The notes: generated by a model from the sequence alone, not told the origin. A DNA stretch of 64,000 nt from Odontocerum albicorne (GCA_949825065.1 OX463846.1:2373778-2437777), one strand, 5' to 3'. Positions 23,595-33,735 are shown, counted from the first letter of the stretch. Numbers and translations: made by a program.

Positions 23595-23740
23595 ATTTAT
23601 AGTTAAGGCATTAACATTGTGGAGGTTTAAAGACATTGTAATTTGTTTTATCAAACATTGATTATTCCACTTTTTTCTAACGACATAATCCTACCGGTTT
23701 CAAGGCTTTCCTCTCATCTTCAGGGGAGTACAAACAAGAC
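23595..23740 (+). mobile_element. PLE repeat, single arm
   Basis: TTAAGGCATTAACATTGTGG, ACATTGTAATTTGTTTTATC, ATAATCCTACCGGTTTCAAG and CTCATCTTCAGGGGAG occur in the same order as in the Penelope-associated repeat at 63.2 kb. Confidence 0.7.
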
Positions 23741-23794
23741 TCCTTTGTCTTGTTTATGAAATTATTCTTTGTAATTTTAAATTATTCGAATAAA

Positions 23795-23975
23795 AACACT
23801 GTTTATTCCACTTTTTGTGACAGTATAACCCTACCGGTTTCAAGGCTTTCACCTCATCATCAGGGGAGCCTTGTTTGTGCTCCCCTGATGATGAGGTGAA
23901 AGCCTTGATACCGGTAGGGTTATACAGTTACAAAAAAGCAAAATAAACAGTGTTTGATAAAACAAATTACAATGT
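23795..23975. mobile_element. PLE-repeat foldback (palindromic)
   Basis: A left arm with ACCCTACCGGTTTCAAGGCT and CACCTCATCATCAGGGGAGC is followed by CTTGTTTGT and then the mirror image GCTCCCCTGATGATGAGGTG, AAAGCCTTGATACCGGTAGG. The outer arms (CACTGTTTATTCCACTTTTT / AAAAAGCAAAATAAACAGTG) also mirror. The result is a near-perfect palindrome of about 170 bp. Confidence 0.85.
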
Positions 23976-24087
23976 TTTCCCATATTCAATAAATTTAGTG
24001 GTATTATTATGTATTCAATTGAAATTATAGTAGGGGAACATCTGAGAATGAATCATGCAAAATCCTTATTCATGCTAATAGAGTGTA

Positions 24088-24203
24088 TCAACTTGAGGGC
24101 AGTATTTTAACTGCCCTTAAATTGGATCAAGTTGAGGGCAGTAAAAATACTGCCCTCAACTTGATCCAAGTGAGATTGGATCAAGTTAAGGGCAGTATTT
24201 TTT
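24088..24203. repeat. 22-bp perfect hairpin within repeated GAGGGCAGT motif
   Basis: Arms 24,122-24,143 and 24,148-24,169 are exact reverse complements around loop AAAA. The arm sequence contains ATCAAGTTGAGGGCAGTA. The motif also occurs singly at 24,088-24,107 and 24,178-24,200, and a smaller GGGCAGT/ACTGCCC hairpin lies at 24,097-24,116. Confidence 0.92.
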
Positions 24204-24284
24204 CAGACGATGGCACAGTTACGGGAAATCAACGAGGCACTAAATGATATTTTCTCGGACAGTCTTAAAATCTATTAAGATTAT

Positions 24285-24735
24285 AGTCTACAACAGTATT
24301 TGAGTACGATGCATGGGAGTGAAACGTGGACGTTGAATTTGCACTGAAAAGGCAAGATAAATGCTACAGAAATGTGCGCACAGAGAGGAATACATGGGAT
24401 GACAATGTACGATAAAATACGGAATGAAGTGATTACGGATGAATGTGGACTTAAGGCGTTTAGAGTAAAACGAAAAAAAAAAACTCGGAGATGGTTTGGG
24501 CATACAAAATAAATAAATGGTGATACACTTAAAAAACAAATACGAGTATATAGGGCAAATGTGAGTGGAAAGCGTGGTAGAGGAGGGGCCGAAGATAAAA
24601 CACGTATGATTGAATGGTGAATGATATTTTGAATGGACGTGTAAAAAGTCAGAAAAATCGTAGGAGTTGCATGGATGTAGAATATATGTATAATAACGTG
24701 ACGGTATGTACAGTACCCGGCGGTAATTAATACAA
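24285..24735 (+). pseudogene. LINE-E RT tail, decayed copy 1
   Basis: Plus-strand phrases in shifting frames: HGSETWTLN, KINATEMCAHR, TMYDKIRNEVITDECG, RRWFGHT and GKRGRG. These follow the post-RT order of LINE proteins (YGSETWT, I..AEMR.LR, G.T..D.IRNE.I...CG, RWFGH..RM, GKRGRGRP). Several frameshifts are present. The minus-strand ORFs of 160-176 codons over the same bases are antisense artefacts. A second copy lies at 35.2 kb. Confidence 0.68.
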
Positions 24736-24800
24736 TACACATAGGGCTTAAGAAAGAGACTGTGGGCCATAATCGGCTAACTTCGGCTTTGTAGAGAGTC
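24713..24800 (-). repeat. 90-bp repeat, copy 1 (inverted relative to 25.3 kb)
   Basis: Minus-strand AGCCGAAGTTAGCCGATTAT, GTCTCTTTCTTAAGC, TACCGCCGGGTACTG. Matches 25,316-25,412 and 58,892-58,972. Confidence 0.75.
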
Positions 24801-24897
24801 GTCTCTGTCATTCATACACGTGTTCCATCGCGAGTTGTCAAGCGTTCTAGGGTGTGATCGTGTCTACTTCAAAGTATATGAATGACAGAGATGACGC
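24800..24897. repeat. Small inverted-repeat element
   Basis: GTCGTCTCTGTCATTCATAC at the left mirrors TATGAATGACAGAGATGACG at the right, enclosing about 60 bp. Size and structure fit a tiny MITE; no target duplication proven. Confidence 0.5.
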
Positions 24898-24924
24898 TTT
24901 AGGGAAATGCCGCTTAAAGGTATA

Positions 24925-25304
24925 TGATGATTATGATTGTTTGTAAATAAATAAAACACGTTAAATCGCAATGCGGAAGGAGAGAGTGAATGAATGGTTT
25001 ATTTTGATAGTACGGAGCTATTTATAACATTTCAGAATGGGCGCGGGAGTGCGCCCGCGATATACTTCTATCTCGCTTCTGTGCATGCAGAAATGGTTAA
25101 TTGAAGCATTGTAGGTAACAATCTATTTACGGAACCGGTGAGACAGCGTGGTGCATTCTCTCTCTAGTATGTAGTGCGGCCCGCTCGCTACGGGATGACT
25201 GACCGGCGGGTAATCTTTGGACTTGAATGTACTTTGGACTGTCTATTTAAATTTGTCGAGGAATGCGCATCTCATCGGTCATTGACCGTATGTACGCGAC
25301 AATA
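24925..25304 (-). mobile_element. LTR-like repeat, copy 2
   Basis: Minus-strand start TGTCGCGTACATACGGTCAA, TATA-like TGTTATAAATAGCTCC, then AAAATAAACC, ending near AATCATAATCATC. ATAT precedes the start and follows the end, a possible 4-bp target duplication, but ATAT also precedes copies at 43.9 and 54.2 kb. Confidence 0.48.
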
Positions 25305-25315
25305 TTCCGCGACGA

Positions 25316-25412
25316 ACGCTACAACGCTCTACAAAGCCGAAGTTAGCCGATTATGGCTGACAGTCTTTTTCTTAAGTCCGATGTGTATTACATACCGCCG
25401 GGTACTGCATGT
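25316..25412 (+). repeat. 90-bp repeat, copy 2
   Basis: AGCCGAAGTTAGCCGATTAT, GTCTTTTTCTTAAGTCCGAT, TACCGCCGGGTACTG. It lies beyond the LTR-like copy, facing 24,713-24,800 in inverted orientation. Confidence 0.75.
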
Positions 25413-25920
25413 ATTAATGCAATGATGGAAACATTAAAAAATCTTTTTGCCCGGTGGAAGACTGTGGCAAAATAAAAAATTTGAAACTATCATAATATTT
25501 ACAATAGGTTTTTTCATTTCTATTTCATACCATTCTTCGTCCTAGGTCTTGTACCTGATTACCTGTTGCACCTGCTTAGTTACGGCACTGGTTGTTAGAA
25601 AATTTTACGTCATATCAACTTAACAACCCTTTCGCTGTGAATTCAAATTGGCTCAATTTAATACAGATTTGCACATTCGTTCGACATAAATAAGAGAAAT
25701 TGGCTTTTAACACTCGCGTCGTGGATGAATTTCCCGTTCAAAGTTCAAGGAAATGATGTTTGACGTCAAAACATTTCTCCGGGAATTGATCAAATTTCCC
25801 ATCCCTTTTTTTCATCACTGCCACAATCGATTCCAATATTTAAAAAGTATTTCAAACGTCAGCACTGACTACTTACGCAGTATAAAACATTATTTTCAAT
25901 AAAAAAAACCCTATTCTTAT
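25413..25920. other. No recognisable feature
   Basis: AT-rich, no family or coding signal recognised. Confidence 0.35.
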
Positions 25921-25924
25921 TTAA

Positions 25925-26523
25925 CCGTTCCTCCCTGTGTTCTACACGTTGCTTCTAATAACCATCAATATCTCTATAAATATAATAAATACAAGGTTAA
26001 GATTTTAGGTATTCCTCCATAATATATTTACGCATTGATTTAAAAAATAATATTAATAATAATCAGAATTTATCGACTACATCGAGGTTTTTTGTAAAGA
26101 TCGAAAACAAATTCGCATTTAAACGCTGCGAGTGCCTCGTCTTGACGATAGGTGAATAGTATACGGGAAGCGCGACACTATATTCGCATCTCACTCTTGC
26201 ATACTAGACTGAATTGCGAGGAGCTGAACTGTCTCAACGTCGCAAAGAAAGGCGTAAGCGCCGGGGTATGCGACTGCGTTCCGCGCCACTAGTAGCTTCT
26301 AAGCTTGCAAATAGGTTAGACGTACGCCCGTTCCGTGAGCGTTTTTTAATGTTTTCAGCAAATAAATCTCAATTATTATAATTTTTAACTTCAATTATAA
26401 TTAATTAAGGGGATTATCTATGAATGTTCTTATTTTTCCGATTTAAAATCGCTAATTTTTGATTGCGTACTCACTACCCAACACCGGAGCACGCGTATTA
26501 TTTTTATCACCGTAAGGGAAGGG
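25925..26523 (-). mobile_element. MITE-1 copy with both TTAA ends
   Basis: TTAA at 25,921-25,924 and 26,524-26,527 bracket 599 bp. Left end CCGTTCCTCCCTGTG and right end AGGGAAGGG are diverged MITE-1 termini. The interior has AGATTTTAGGTATTCCTCC and AATAATATTAATAATAATC in family order. TTAA duplication fits mobilisation by a piggyBac-type transposase. Older than the other copies judging by divergence. Confidence 0.8.
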
Positions 26524-26674
26524 TTAAAGCCTGCTGCTGTCAATAATTAATTCGATAGTTCAGTTTTTTCAAATCAGTTTCCGTATTCATAAACTTACGC
26601 TGTTGACCCTAAGTTCAGTCCGGATGATACCTGTGGAAATGTGATATTTGTTGTTTTTCCTTTTTCTTCTTTAA

Positions 26675-27185
26675 CCCTTCCTGTCCGGTGATGTGTAACT
26701 AGTACACATTGCTTCTAGTTCAGATTTTAGGTATTCCTCCGTAAAACATTTACGCATTGAATGAAAAAATAATATTAATAATAATAAGCACTTATCGGTC
26801 ACATCAGAGATATTTTGTGAAAATCGGGAATAAATTCACCAATACAATCAAACGTGTGCCAGTGTGTGATGTAGTATATTCATTCTAAAAAACCGCCATG
26901 GGTGAGAAAGTGACGCTATTCACGTCTCACTCTACTTCGATATATGGGAACGCAAAAAATAGAATCTCAGTTCGGTCGCTTCTCTCTTTTTAGTAGTCAA
27001 TCGGCGTTCATTCGAGGTGGTCGCTTAGTCCGTTTTGTGAACGTCGTCCGATGTTTTCTGACATGTTTTCAGCAATTAAATTTCAATTATTATCACTTTT
27101 GACTTAAAATTTAATTAATTTAAGCGATTAGCTATGAATATTCTCATTTTTCCGATTTTAAATCGCTCATTTTTACATGTGTATT
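26675..27185 (-). mobile_element. MITE-1 copy, one end truncated
   Basis: TTAA at 26,671-26,674 then CCCTTCCTGTCCGGTGATGT, AGATTTTAGGTATTCCTCC, and on to ATCGCTCATTTTTACATGTG. The distal terminal repeat (expected CACAGGAAGGG) is missing. Confidence 0.82.
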
Positions 27186-27353
27186 TAACTGCAACTGAAA
27201 GATTGACCACAGTAATAATGGAAGATTCATCTAGAGATAGCAATTTTAAAAAAGGTGAAGCAAATTTTAACCCCTTTAATTTTTTTCTTCGTATGAATAA
27301 ATCGTCAATCCCAACTTTGATGAAAGCTTGTCTTTATTAGTTATCAAGAACTA

Positions 27354-27912
27354 TAGGGTCTTTCAAATTGAGCGGTTTTTTTAATTCTTGGATAAAACAC
27401 AGATGGCGTCGCGTACTTGCCTGGGTCTTGTGATATTTGATAAATGTAATGTATGGCATTCATAAAAATGGAGTCGTATATAATACAACAACGCGTTCAA
27501 ATTGTTGAATTAATTTATGTATTGTAATCTCCGGAAACGGTGATGTTAATTGGTCACCAAGATTATGTGATCTGACACCGTTGAACTTTTTTATCTGGGG
27601 TTACGTGAAAAGCCAGGTCTATAAGAATGACACTTAACCAATTTCTGAGCTGTAGGACGAAATTATTCGCGTTATTGGTGAGTAAAAACCGCAATTATGC
27701 CAAAATGTCATCGAAAATTTTGACAAAAGAGTGGAGATCTGTGAAGCTGCTAGAGGTGAATATTTGGCAGATATTGTGGTTTGTGTTTAAATATCATAGA
27801 TTATAATTCAATAACCAATAAAAAGTTTGTTGAAATCAAAACAAATTGTGTATTTTATTCAAGAATTAAAAAAAATTGAATAAAAAAAACCGCCCCATTT
27901 GAAAGACCCTAT
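27354..27912 (+). mobile_element. Internally deleted Tc1/mariner element
   Basis: Inverted termini TATAGGGTCTTTCAAATTGA and, at the far end, CATTTGAAAGACCCTATA, with TA at both sides. The interior starts like a transposase (ESYIIQQRVQIVELIY), then jumps to SPETVMLIGHQDYVI and a broken KPG/VTKARSIRMT-type C-terminus. The catalytic centre is missing, so it is non-autonomous. The same junction is present in the 0.85-1.23 kb copy. Confidence 0.82.
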
Positions 27913-28261
27913 ACTTCATTCGACTTTCTCATTTTTCTTTCTTTTCAAATAGAGAAAAATCTATATCACAATTACCGAGTCAAGTCTTTAAAACTGATTC
28001 TCCGGGGAGATTATTAGGGGATATGAAAACATATCGGAAATTAAAATCGTTATCGTGGTAAAAAAATCTCGAAGGCAGTTGTTATGTGCTCAGTGCATGA
28101 AAATAAAGGCCTAACAAGTTTTATGTGTGTATGTTGCAATGTTATTTTACATAGGGGTGAATTATTTCAGAAGTATCATAATCTGTCCAGATATTAGAAC
28201 AACAGTTTAATGTATGAATTTAAGGGATGACTTTTTACAACTAATCGCTGTAAACATGTAA
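27913..28261. other. Short unassigned spacer
   Basis: Between the mariner and piggyBac elements; nothing recognised. Confidence 0.3.
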
Positions 28262-29487
28262 TTAACCCTCCGATTAGTGACAAGGTCCCTGGGGACGTTT
28301 TCGATTTTTTTTTTGCTCACAACTTTCTCTTTGTATGTTTTAGAAATGTGATGCTGCATGTATTCCAAAAAAAAACATGCTGTAGCGATTAAAACCCGTT
28401 TCGAAGCGGTACCATCACTCGTTTGTGGTTTATTACGGTTTGAAAACATTCAGTACGGGAATCAGGTACAAGATCCTTAGGGACCTTATACCTGACTTGT
28501 ACCATTATTGAAAGAAATCGTAAATGAAGTGTGTTTGCCGTACCAAGGAATAATAAATCGGCCCTGCTGTTGTATACAATGCATTATAATAGTAGTTGTT
28601 CGGTAGATAGTAAAACCGATAAGCGAAAGCCAATGGTCATTCTGGACTATAATGCCCATAAATCTGGGGTGGACACAATGGATCAGATGCTTGGCACTTG
28701 TTCATGCAAACGTTCAACAAATCGTTGGCCGCTTGCAATGTTCTACAACATGATAGATATTGCTGCATTGGCCACATTCGTAATTTACGATGAGATGAAG
28801 CCTGTTCAAAAAACAGACAAGCGACGTTCGTTTTTGCAATTGTTGACGAAACAATTAGCAATTCCAAATATCGAAGAACGAGTCACCAATACACGCATAA
28901 TGTGCTATCCCTAAATTCGAATCGCTATGGAAGCATTTGATGTAAAGGTAAAGTTGGAATTAAATATTGAAACGCACAAAAATAGAAATAACACATTTTA
29001 TTTTTTTTATATTTTCCGGTAGTAGCAAGACCAACACCAGGAGCTGCACCTTCATTTGGACCCGTACGAATCGGCCATCATGCCAGTTATATCGTGCGCA
29101 GAACGGACGCCAGCGCAAAACCAGATCATATTGCTATACCTGCAATAAAGCGGTTTGTGCTGAGCATTCAGCATTATTGTATCGGTGCGATACCTGCATT
29201 CTAGCGTTAGCTGACCATGAATAAGCATCGCAATAATACATTTATTACAACTTTAATTTTTTACCTGTCAAATAAAACCTGAATTACCAAAAAAACACTT
29301 CTTTTTTTGCCTTTATACTAATATTTTATTCTTCTATATACATTTAGGCACTTTATACAACCATAAGCTAACATACAAAACCATCAAGACACACCTGCAT
29401 GATGATAATACCATACAATCTTTTGACGGTCCGTAGAGACCTTGTCACTTTTAACGCCGCCGGGACTGTCACCGATCGGAGGGTTAA
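28262..29487 (+). mobile_element. Internally deleted piggyBac element
   Basis: TTAA at 28,262-28,265 and 29,484-29,487 flank termini CCCTCCGATTAGTGACAAGG and (reverse complement of the right) CCCTCCGATCGGTGACAGTC. A second right-hand inner block GTGACAAGGTCTCTACGG matches the left GTGACAAGGTCCCTGGGG, so the right terminus holds about 28 extra bases between outer and inner repeats. Inside is the 3' part of a piggyBac transposase. At 1.2 kb it is about half the length of an intact element. Confidence 0.92.
28531..29224 (+). pseudogene. piggyBac-type transposase, C-terminal remnant
   Basis: piggyBac transposases cut and paste DNA at TTAA. The first frame (28,531-28,914) carries VPRNNKSALLL and DYNAHKSGVDTMDQM at residues 39-53. 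The D in GVDTMD corresponds to the third catalytic aspartate of the family. The region holding the first two aspartates is gone. After a stop at 28,912 a second frame (28,967-29,224) gives a cysteine-rich tail (CYTCNKAVCAEHSALLYRCD), the terminal zinc-binding domain that recognises the element ends. A GT...pyrimidine-AG stretch at 28,948-29,025 could be an old intron, but the frames do not join cleanly. It cannot be catalytic. Confidence 0.9.
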
Positions 29488-30376
29488 AAAACATTAAAGA
29501 TTTTCATGTAAAAAAAATTGCAGAATCAGCATTATGTGGTATATACGAGTAAGTACGAACCATAATACTATTTATTTGTCGGTCTTGCACTGCTTTACTT
29601 TCGTTGGTCTTACACTATTACACTTTCTACTCTCGACGATCGCATTGCGTATATTTTTTCTTAGAATTTCTTCATTCATTTGTTTTAAATGCCTAAACCA
29701 ATTTACTCAGTTCTTTTTCATCTCACTCAACACATTGAATATAATATCTGAAAATATGTAAACAATCGACTTTTTTCAGCATTCAATGACTTTTATCAAA
29801 CGCTGATTTCTTTGAAACAATTTTCAGCGAAAATGGTAGGATAACTTTATGTTTCGACTGCTAGCAATATTGTGTAACCCAGTTCACGCTTGATCTGAAA
29901 AAAAGGACCATATGTGTATGTAACTTTTGTCATCTTTAATAGTTACTTAAAGAAAACTCATAAAAGTTAAGTGTAAGGGCAAAGGCGAAGAAAAACTGAC
30001 CCAGTTTCTGACTCGGTAACCTTTAGAATTTTGTTGATGAAAGCTAACAAGTGTAGTCGATTTAGACTGCGCTTGAAAAGGAAATATGAATGAAGGAAGT
30101 TTGTCAAACTTTCACGCGAGGATGAACACGGGTATATGCGGGAAAGGTATGCAGGTATCGTGAGGCTTTGCGGAGTTGAATCGGGGGTGCCTTTAATATG
30201 TTATTAATTTGAAAGTGAATACACATTTTATCTTGAACCTAAGATGCTGGTTTATTGTTGGAGATTTACTTTATTGTTGATGTTTGCTCGACATGAAGAT
30301 CGCTGGAATTGATAACTAACTAATTTAAATAAGTCCTAAATTCTAAACATTAAAAAATATTAATCTTGACAGATTA
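29488..30376. other. Mostly unassigned; possible decayed LINE text
   Basis: 29,530-29,760 read on the minus strand resembles heavily decayed LINE tail text but without a diagnostic motif. The remainder shows nothing recognised. Confidence 0.25.
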
Positions 30377-30597
30377 ACCCTTGCCTTACTGTGCTAAAAA
30401 ATTCCGCCAGACACGGTACTGGACGCTTAGCATCCAGTGAAAAATGTATATTTTAAATTAAAATTATGCAAAATCTGCTAAGTTATTTTGTGTAATAAGC
30501 TATAAAAATAATTTTGTTATGTATTAAAACGTCGAATAATCAAATAAAATATAAGTCCTGGTCACTCACTATCCATCACAGGGTGGCAAGTGTAAAA
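30377..30597. mobile_element. Possible short TTAA MITE related to MITE-1
   Basis: TTAACCCTTGCCTTACTGTG, then CTAAAAAATTCCGCC, resembles the MITE-1 left end. A mirrored CACAGGGTGGCAAGTG lies at 30,580-30,595. The right TTAA is not intact. Confidence 0.38.
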
Positions 30598-30779
30598 GTC
30601 GAACTAAAGAGAAATGTTTTATAAAGGGTATTAACTTAAACCTTGTAGAACTATATATTTAAATATTTAACTATACATAGCTCTGCTATTCCATTTACAA
30701 CATTCACCCTTACTTTAAATGTTTCCACCTTCTATCCCGTGGTTCTCTTCAAGTGGAATGATCCTTGCTGTTTGTTATG

Positions 30780-30880
30780 AGAGCAGTGCTTAGGCTAGAC
30801 AGGTGTCTGACCTGAGCACTGCTCTAATTCGGAGTAATGGGTTTGATTCCTTTAGTACTGAAATTGTTGAAAAGCGGATA
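30780..30880 (+). mobile_element. tRNA-like sequence, probable SINE scrap
   Basis: GAGCAGTGCT and AGCACTGCTC form a 10-bp stem around TAGGCTAGACAGG...; a B-box-like GGGTTTGATTCC follows. It does not fold as a canonical tRNA. Confidence 0.35.
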
Positions 30881-31197
30881 AAATCTGGTTGCTACACTAC
30901 TTAAGACTTGTTCAACACTTTTCTGTTTAGTTAGAACATACAACAACATAGCGAAAAACCCGCCGGGCTGTACAGTTTGTAACAAAGTGTAATATCATTT
31001 GATATTAATGCCCTAATAAAGGACCTAAATATTTAAAAAAATGTTCCATTCGGGTTTTCACTTTACCTCGTATTACATTACGTTTTTGTTGTATACAGTA
31101 CAACCTGGTGGGTTTATCACCAAGGTAATCTTTCACGACAACCTTGAAATATTTTGCTAAAGAGACCTATAGTGGACACGAACTATTATTTATTATT
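30881..31197. other. Unassigned; isolated ACAACCTGGTGGG block
   Basis: GTACAACCTGGTGGGTTTAT at 31,099 resembles, in reverse, the 38-bp tandem unit at 42.7 kb. No other content recognised. Confidence 0.3.
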
Positions 31198-31965
31198 ATG
31201 ATCAGCATCATCATCATCATAGTCAACCAGGGTCGATCCACTGCTGGATGAAGGTCTCTTCAAGTTGACTCCAAATAGATCAGTTTTTTGCTCGTTGATG
31301 CCTTGTGATGCTGCCATGTTTCCTGATTTCATCTATCCAGCGTACCTTCGGTTTTTTTTTGGGCCTCTTTATGCCTCTTGGGTACCATTGGATTATTTCA
31401 GATGTCCATCGGGAGTCTGACATTCTGGCTACGTGTCCTGCCTATTGCAACTTCATTCTTTTGCACACCTTTATAACGTCTTCTACCTTTGTTATATTGC
31501 GAATCCAGTTCTTCACTTTTGAAAATGTTCAAACGTCCAAATGAGCTCCATGCTAGTTTTGTCCTACCTGCTATTTCCTTCGATATGCCACCTATAAAGG
31601 AAATAAGTTGGCCCATATACACATATTCCTGACAAGTTCTAGCGGCTTTCCATCTACGTTTATTGGTTTTGGGGTAGCAAAGCTGTTCATCATATATTTG
31701 GTTTTTGATATATTGATTTTTAAACCAACTCCTTTACTGACCTCAGCCAATTCCTGCAGTTGTTGCTGAATATCATTCGGGTTTTGTGAAAATATAACGA
31801 CATCGTTTGCAAACTTCAAATGACTTAAGTATTTTCCATCAAGCACCAGGTTTTTATTATCCCATTCTAGTTTACTAAAGACTTATTCAGGTGTAGCTGT
31901 GAATAATTTTGGGGAAATAGTATCTCCTTGGCGAATTCCCTTACAATTCTATTCTATCTATTCCC
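31198..31965 (-). pseudogene. LINE reverse transcriptase, C-terminal third
   Basis: Minus-strand reading gives GIRQGDTISPKLFTA (RT motif with RQGD..SP), then HLKFANDVVIFS (the YADD-type catalytic motif, here FAND, so one catalytic aspartate is replaced), LKINISKTKYM, and ISFIGGISKEIAGRTKLAWS with FGRLN. Further on, ARMSDSRWTSEI, IKRPKKKPKVRWIDEI and TFIQQWIDPG end in an (ATC)n-rich 3' end near 31,200. These are consecutive blocks of an insect LINE protein. Frames shift between blocks, so the copy is dead and 5'-truncated. Confidence 0.85.
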
Positions 31966-32044
31966 ATTAACATATCCGAATTGGTGGTGTGGAAAGGTTA
32001 AAAACGTTGCCATTGTCTTCAGTTACAACGGTTGGGCATAAGAG

Positions 32045-32290
32045 TTAACAAGCACTGGAGTAGGCACAAATCCATTTTGTATTTTTGTTAGTACTATCGG
32101 GAATGAAGCTCAAAATCCTCAGGTAGAAGACAATAATTTTACTTTCTAGACTACGAAGGTTGTCCGACAACCTTAGTATAAATAAAAATCTTTTTAAAAA
32201 AGTGACTAAACGAGAATCGAACCCGCCACGTTCTAGTCGAAAGACCGATGTTTTATCATTTAGAAGGTCACGGAGGTTATTCTTGTTGAT
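32045..32290 (-). mobile_element. tRNA-derived SINE
   Basis: Minus strand: CCTCCGTGACCTTCTAAATG (A-box region) and GCGGGTTCGATTCTCG (B box) about 45 bp later, followed by a body with AAGGTTGTCCGACAACCTT, a perfect 8-bp hairpin. tRNA-like head plus unrelated body is the SINE layout. Confidence 0.55.
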
Positions 32291-33074
32291 AAAATATACT
32301 GTCAAATAGTAATAAACCTGCTTGGTTGTACTGAATACAACAAACGTAAAAATAATTAAAAATACGCAATTTTTCTTTATGACAAACATTATTTTATGAA
32401 CTATCTTTGTTTTTTTAAACAATTATATATGCCATATATCAAACGATTTATTAAATAAAATTTCACTACATCCGAAAACTCCTGGTTCCTTGTATTTTCT
32501 ATTATTAATTAGGCTATCCATATTCCGGGATTAATGCTGATGTTTTTGTTGAAGGATCAATATTGACGGTTTTCGGAACACAGCCTCCTCGCTGTTATTA
32601 TTTTTTTTGTGATTTATTTTATTTAAACAACAAATAATAATCAAATATTCTTTCCCACAAAACAATCAAAATATTTAACAATTTTCCACTGTGTCTATAT
32701 GATAAACATTTAAATTATGCCTCGCGTTGTTTAAATCCAATCTTAAAATTCCATCTCAATATACGCATATGATTACTCAGCTGAAATATGAGTGTGGGTT
32801 CGCTTGAACAAATTCCATTTCGGTTTACAGCTTCATTATTCAGATTAGTTTTGACGGACCTACCGTATTTATTTAAATATTTTTGGATTTAAAACATATA
32901 TAACAAAAGTACGATTTGGAAGCAGTTGGAGCTTTTGTCTTTTCCGTTGCTTTAACGAATCTCTTTAGGGGTAATTTCGTCTTAAATATGGTACATTATC
33001 TGTTTCCATACTTTTTGGTCTTGGGCCATGCTGAAAAGAGCTTTTAAAGAGGATCCTGTTTACTCCTTTCCTTG
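32291..33074. other. No recognisable feature
   Basis: AT-rich; the end (32,990-33,070) weakly resembles 23,090-23,165. Confidence 0.3.
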
Positions 33075-33735
33075 GATGTCTTCATTGTATCTTTCAAAAC
33101 TATATCTGAGAGGTCTGCCATTCGGAAAGGAAAATAACTATTAAGTTGATTCTGTCTTTATGTAATAAATTGATTGTTCCAAATCGATCGAGTATTATGA
33201 TTGATCTTTCACCGTTGTTAGTCTTTATTGCCTGGAATGGTCTACCTCTTAGTGTAAGAGATATGGGTGGCGCAAACAGCTTTAGCAAACAACTCTTTTT
33301 GTAGTTCTTATATTAAAATGGATGATGGAATATGAACACTTCGCACATAAACAACACTACACCTAGTAATATTTTGAATTTGTCAATAAAAGGGGGCTAA
33401 AAGGGTGTCTTCATTGTATCTTTCTAAACTATGTCTGAGAGGTCTGCCCTTTGGAGAGGAAATGAACTATGAAGTTGATTTCTTCTTTATGTAATGAACT
33501 GATTGTTCCAAATCGATCGAGTATTATGATAGATCTTTCACCGTTGTTAGTCTTTATAGCCTGGAATGGTCTACCTCTTAGTATAAGAGATATGGGTGGC
33601 GTAGACAGCTTGAGCAAACAACTATTTTTAGAGTTCTTATATTTAAATTGATGATGGAATATGAACATTTCGCACATGCACAACACGCACCTAGTAATAT
33701 TTTAAATTTGTCAGTAAAAGGGGGCTGAAGTCCTG
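33075..33735 (+). pseudogene. LINE RT tail, tandem duplication of about 329 bp
   Basis: Two direct copies (from about 33,077 and 33,406) each encode NRSSIMIDLSPLLVFIAWNG followed by LPLS(V/I)RDMGG. The order VP.RSS..., AWNGLP..IRD, SLSKQLFLEFLY is the C-terminal signature of CR1/Jockey-like LINE proteins (WN.LP..IR, FK..L). The end carries GGGGCTGAAGTCCTGAGTTA and GAGCGCCCTTGAGGAG, found also at 18.4 and 19.9 kb. Both copies are close but not identical, so the duplication is not very recent. Confidence 0.65.

Noticed and set aside
24281..24811. Minus-strand ORFs of 160 and 176 codons
   Set aside because: They lie antisense to recognisable LINE-E text (GSETWTL, KINATEMC) and have low-complexity, phenylalanine- and serine-rich composition.
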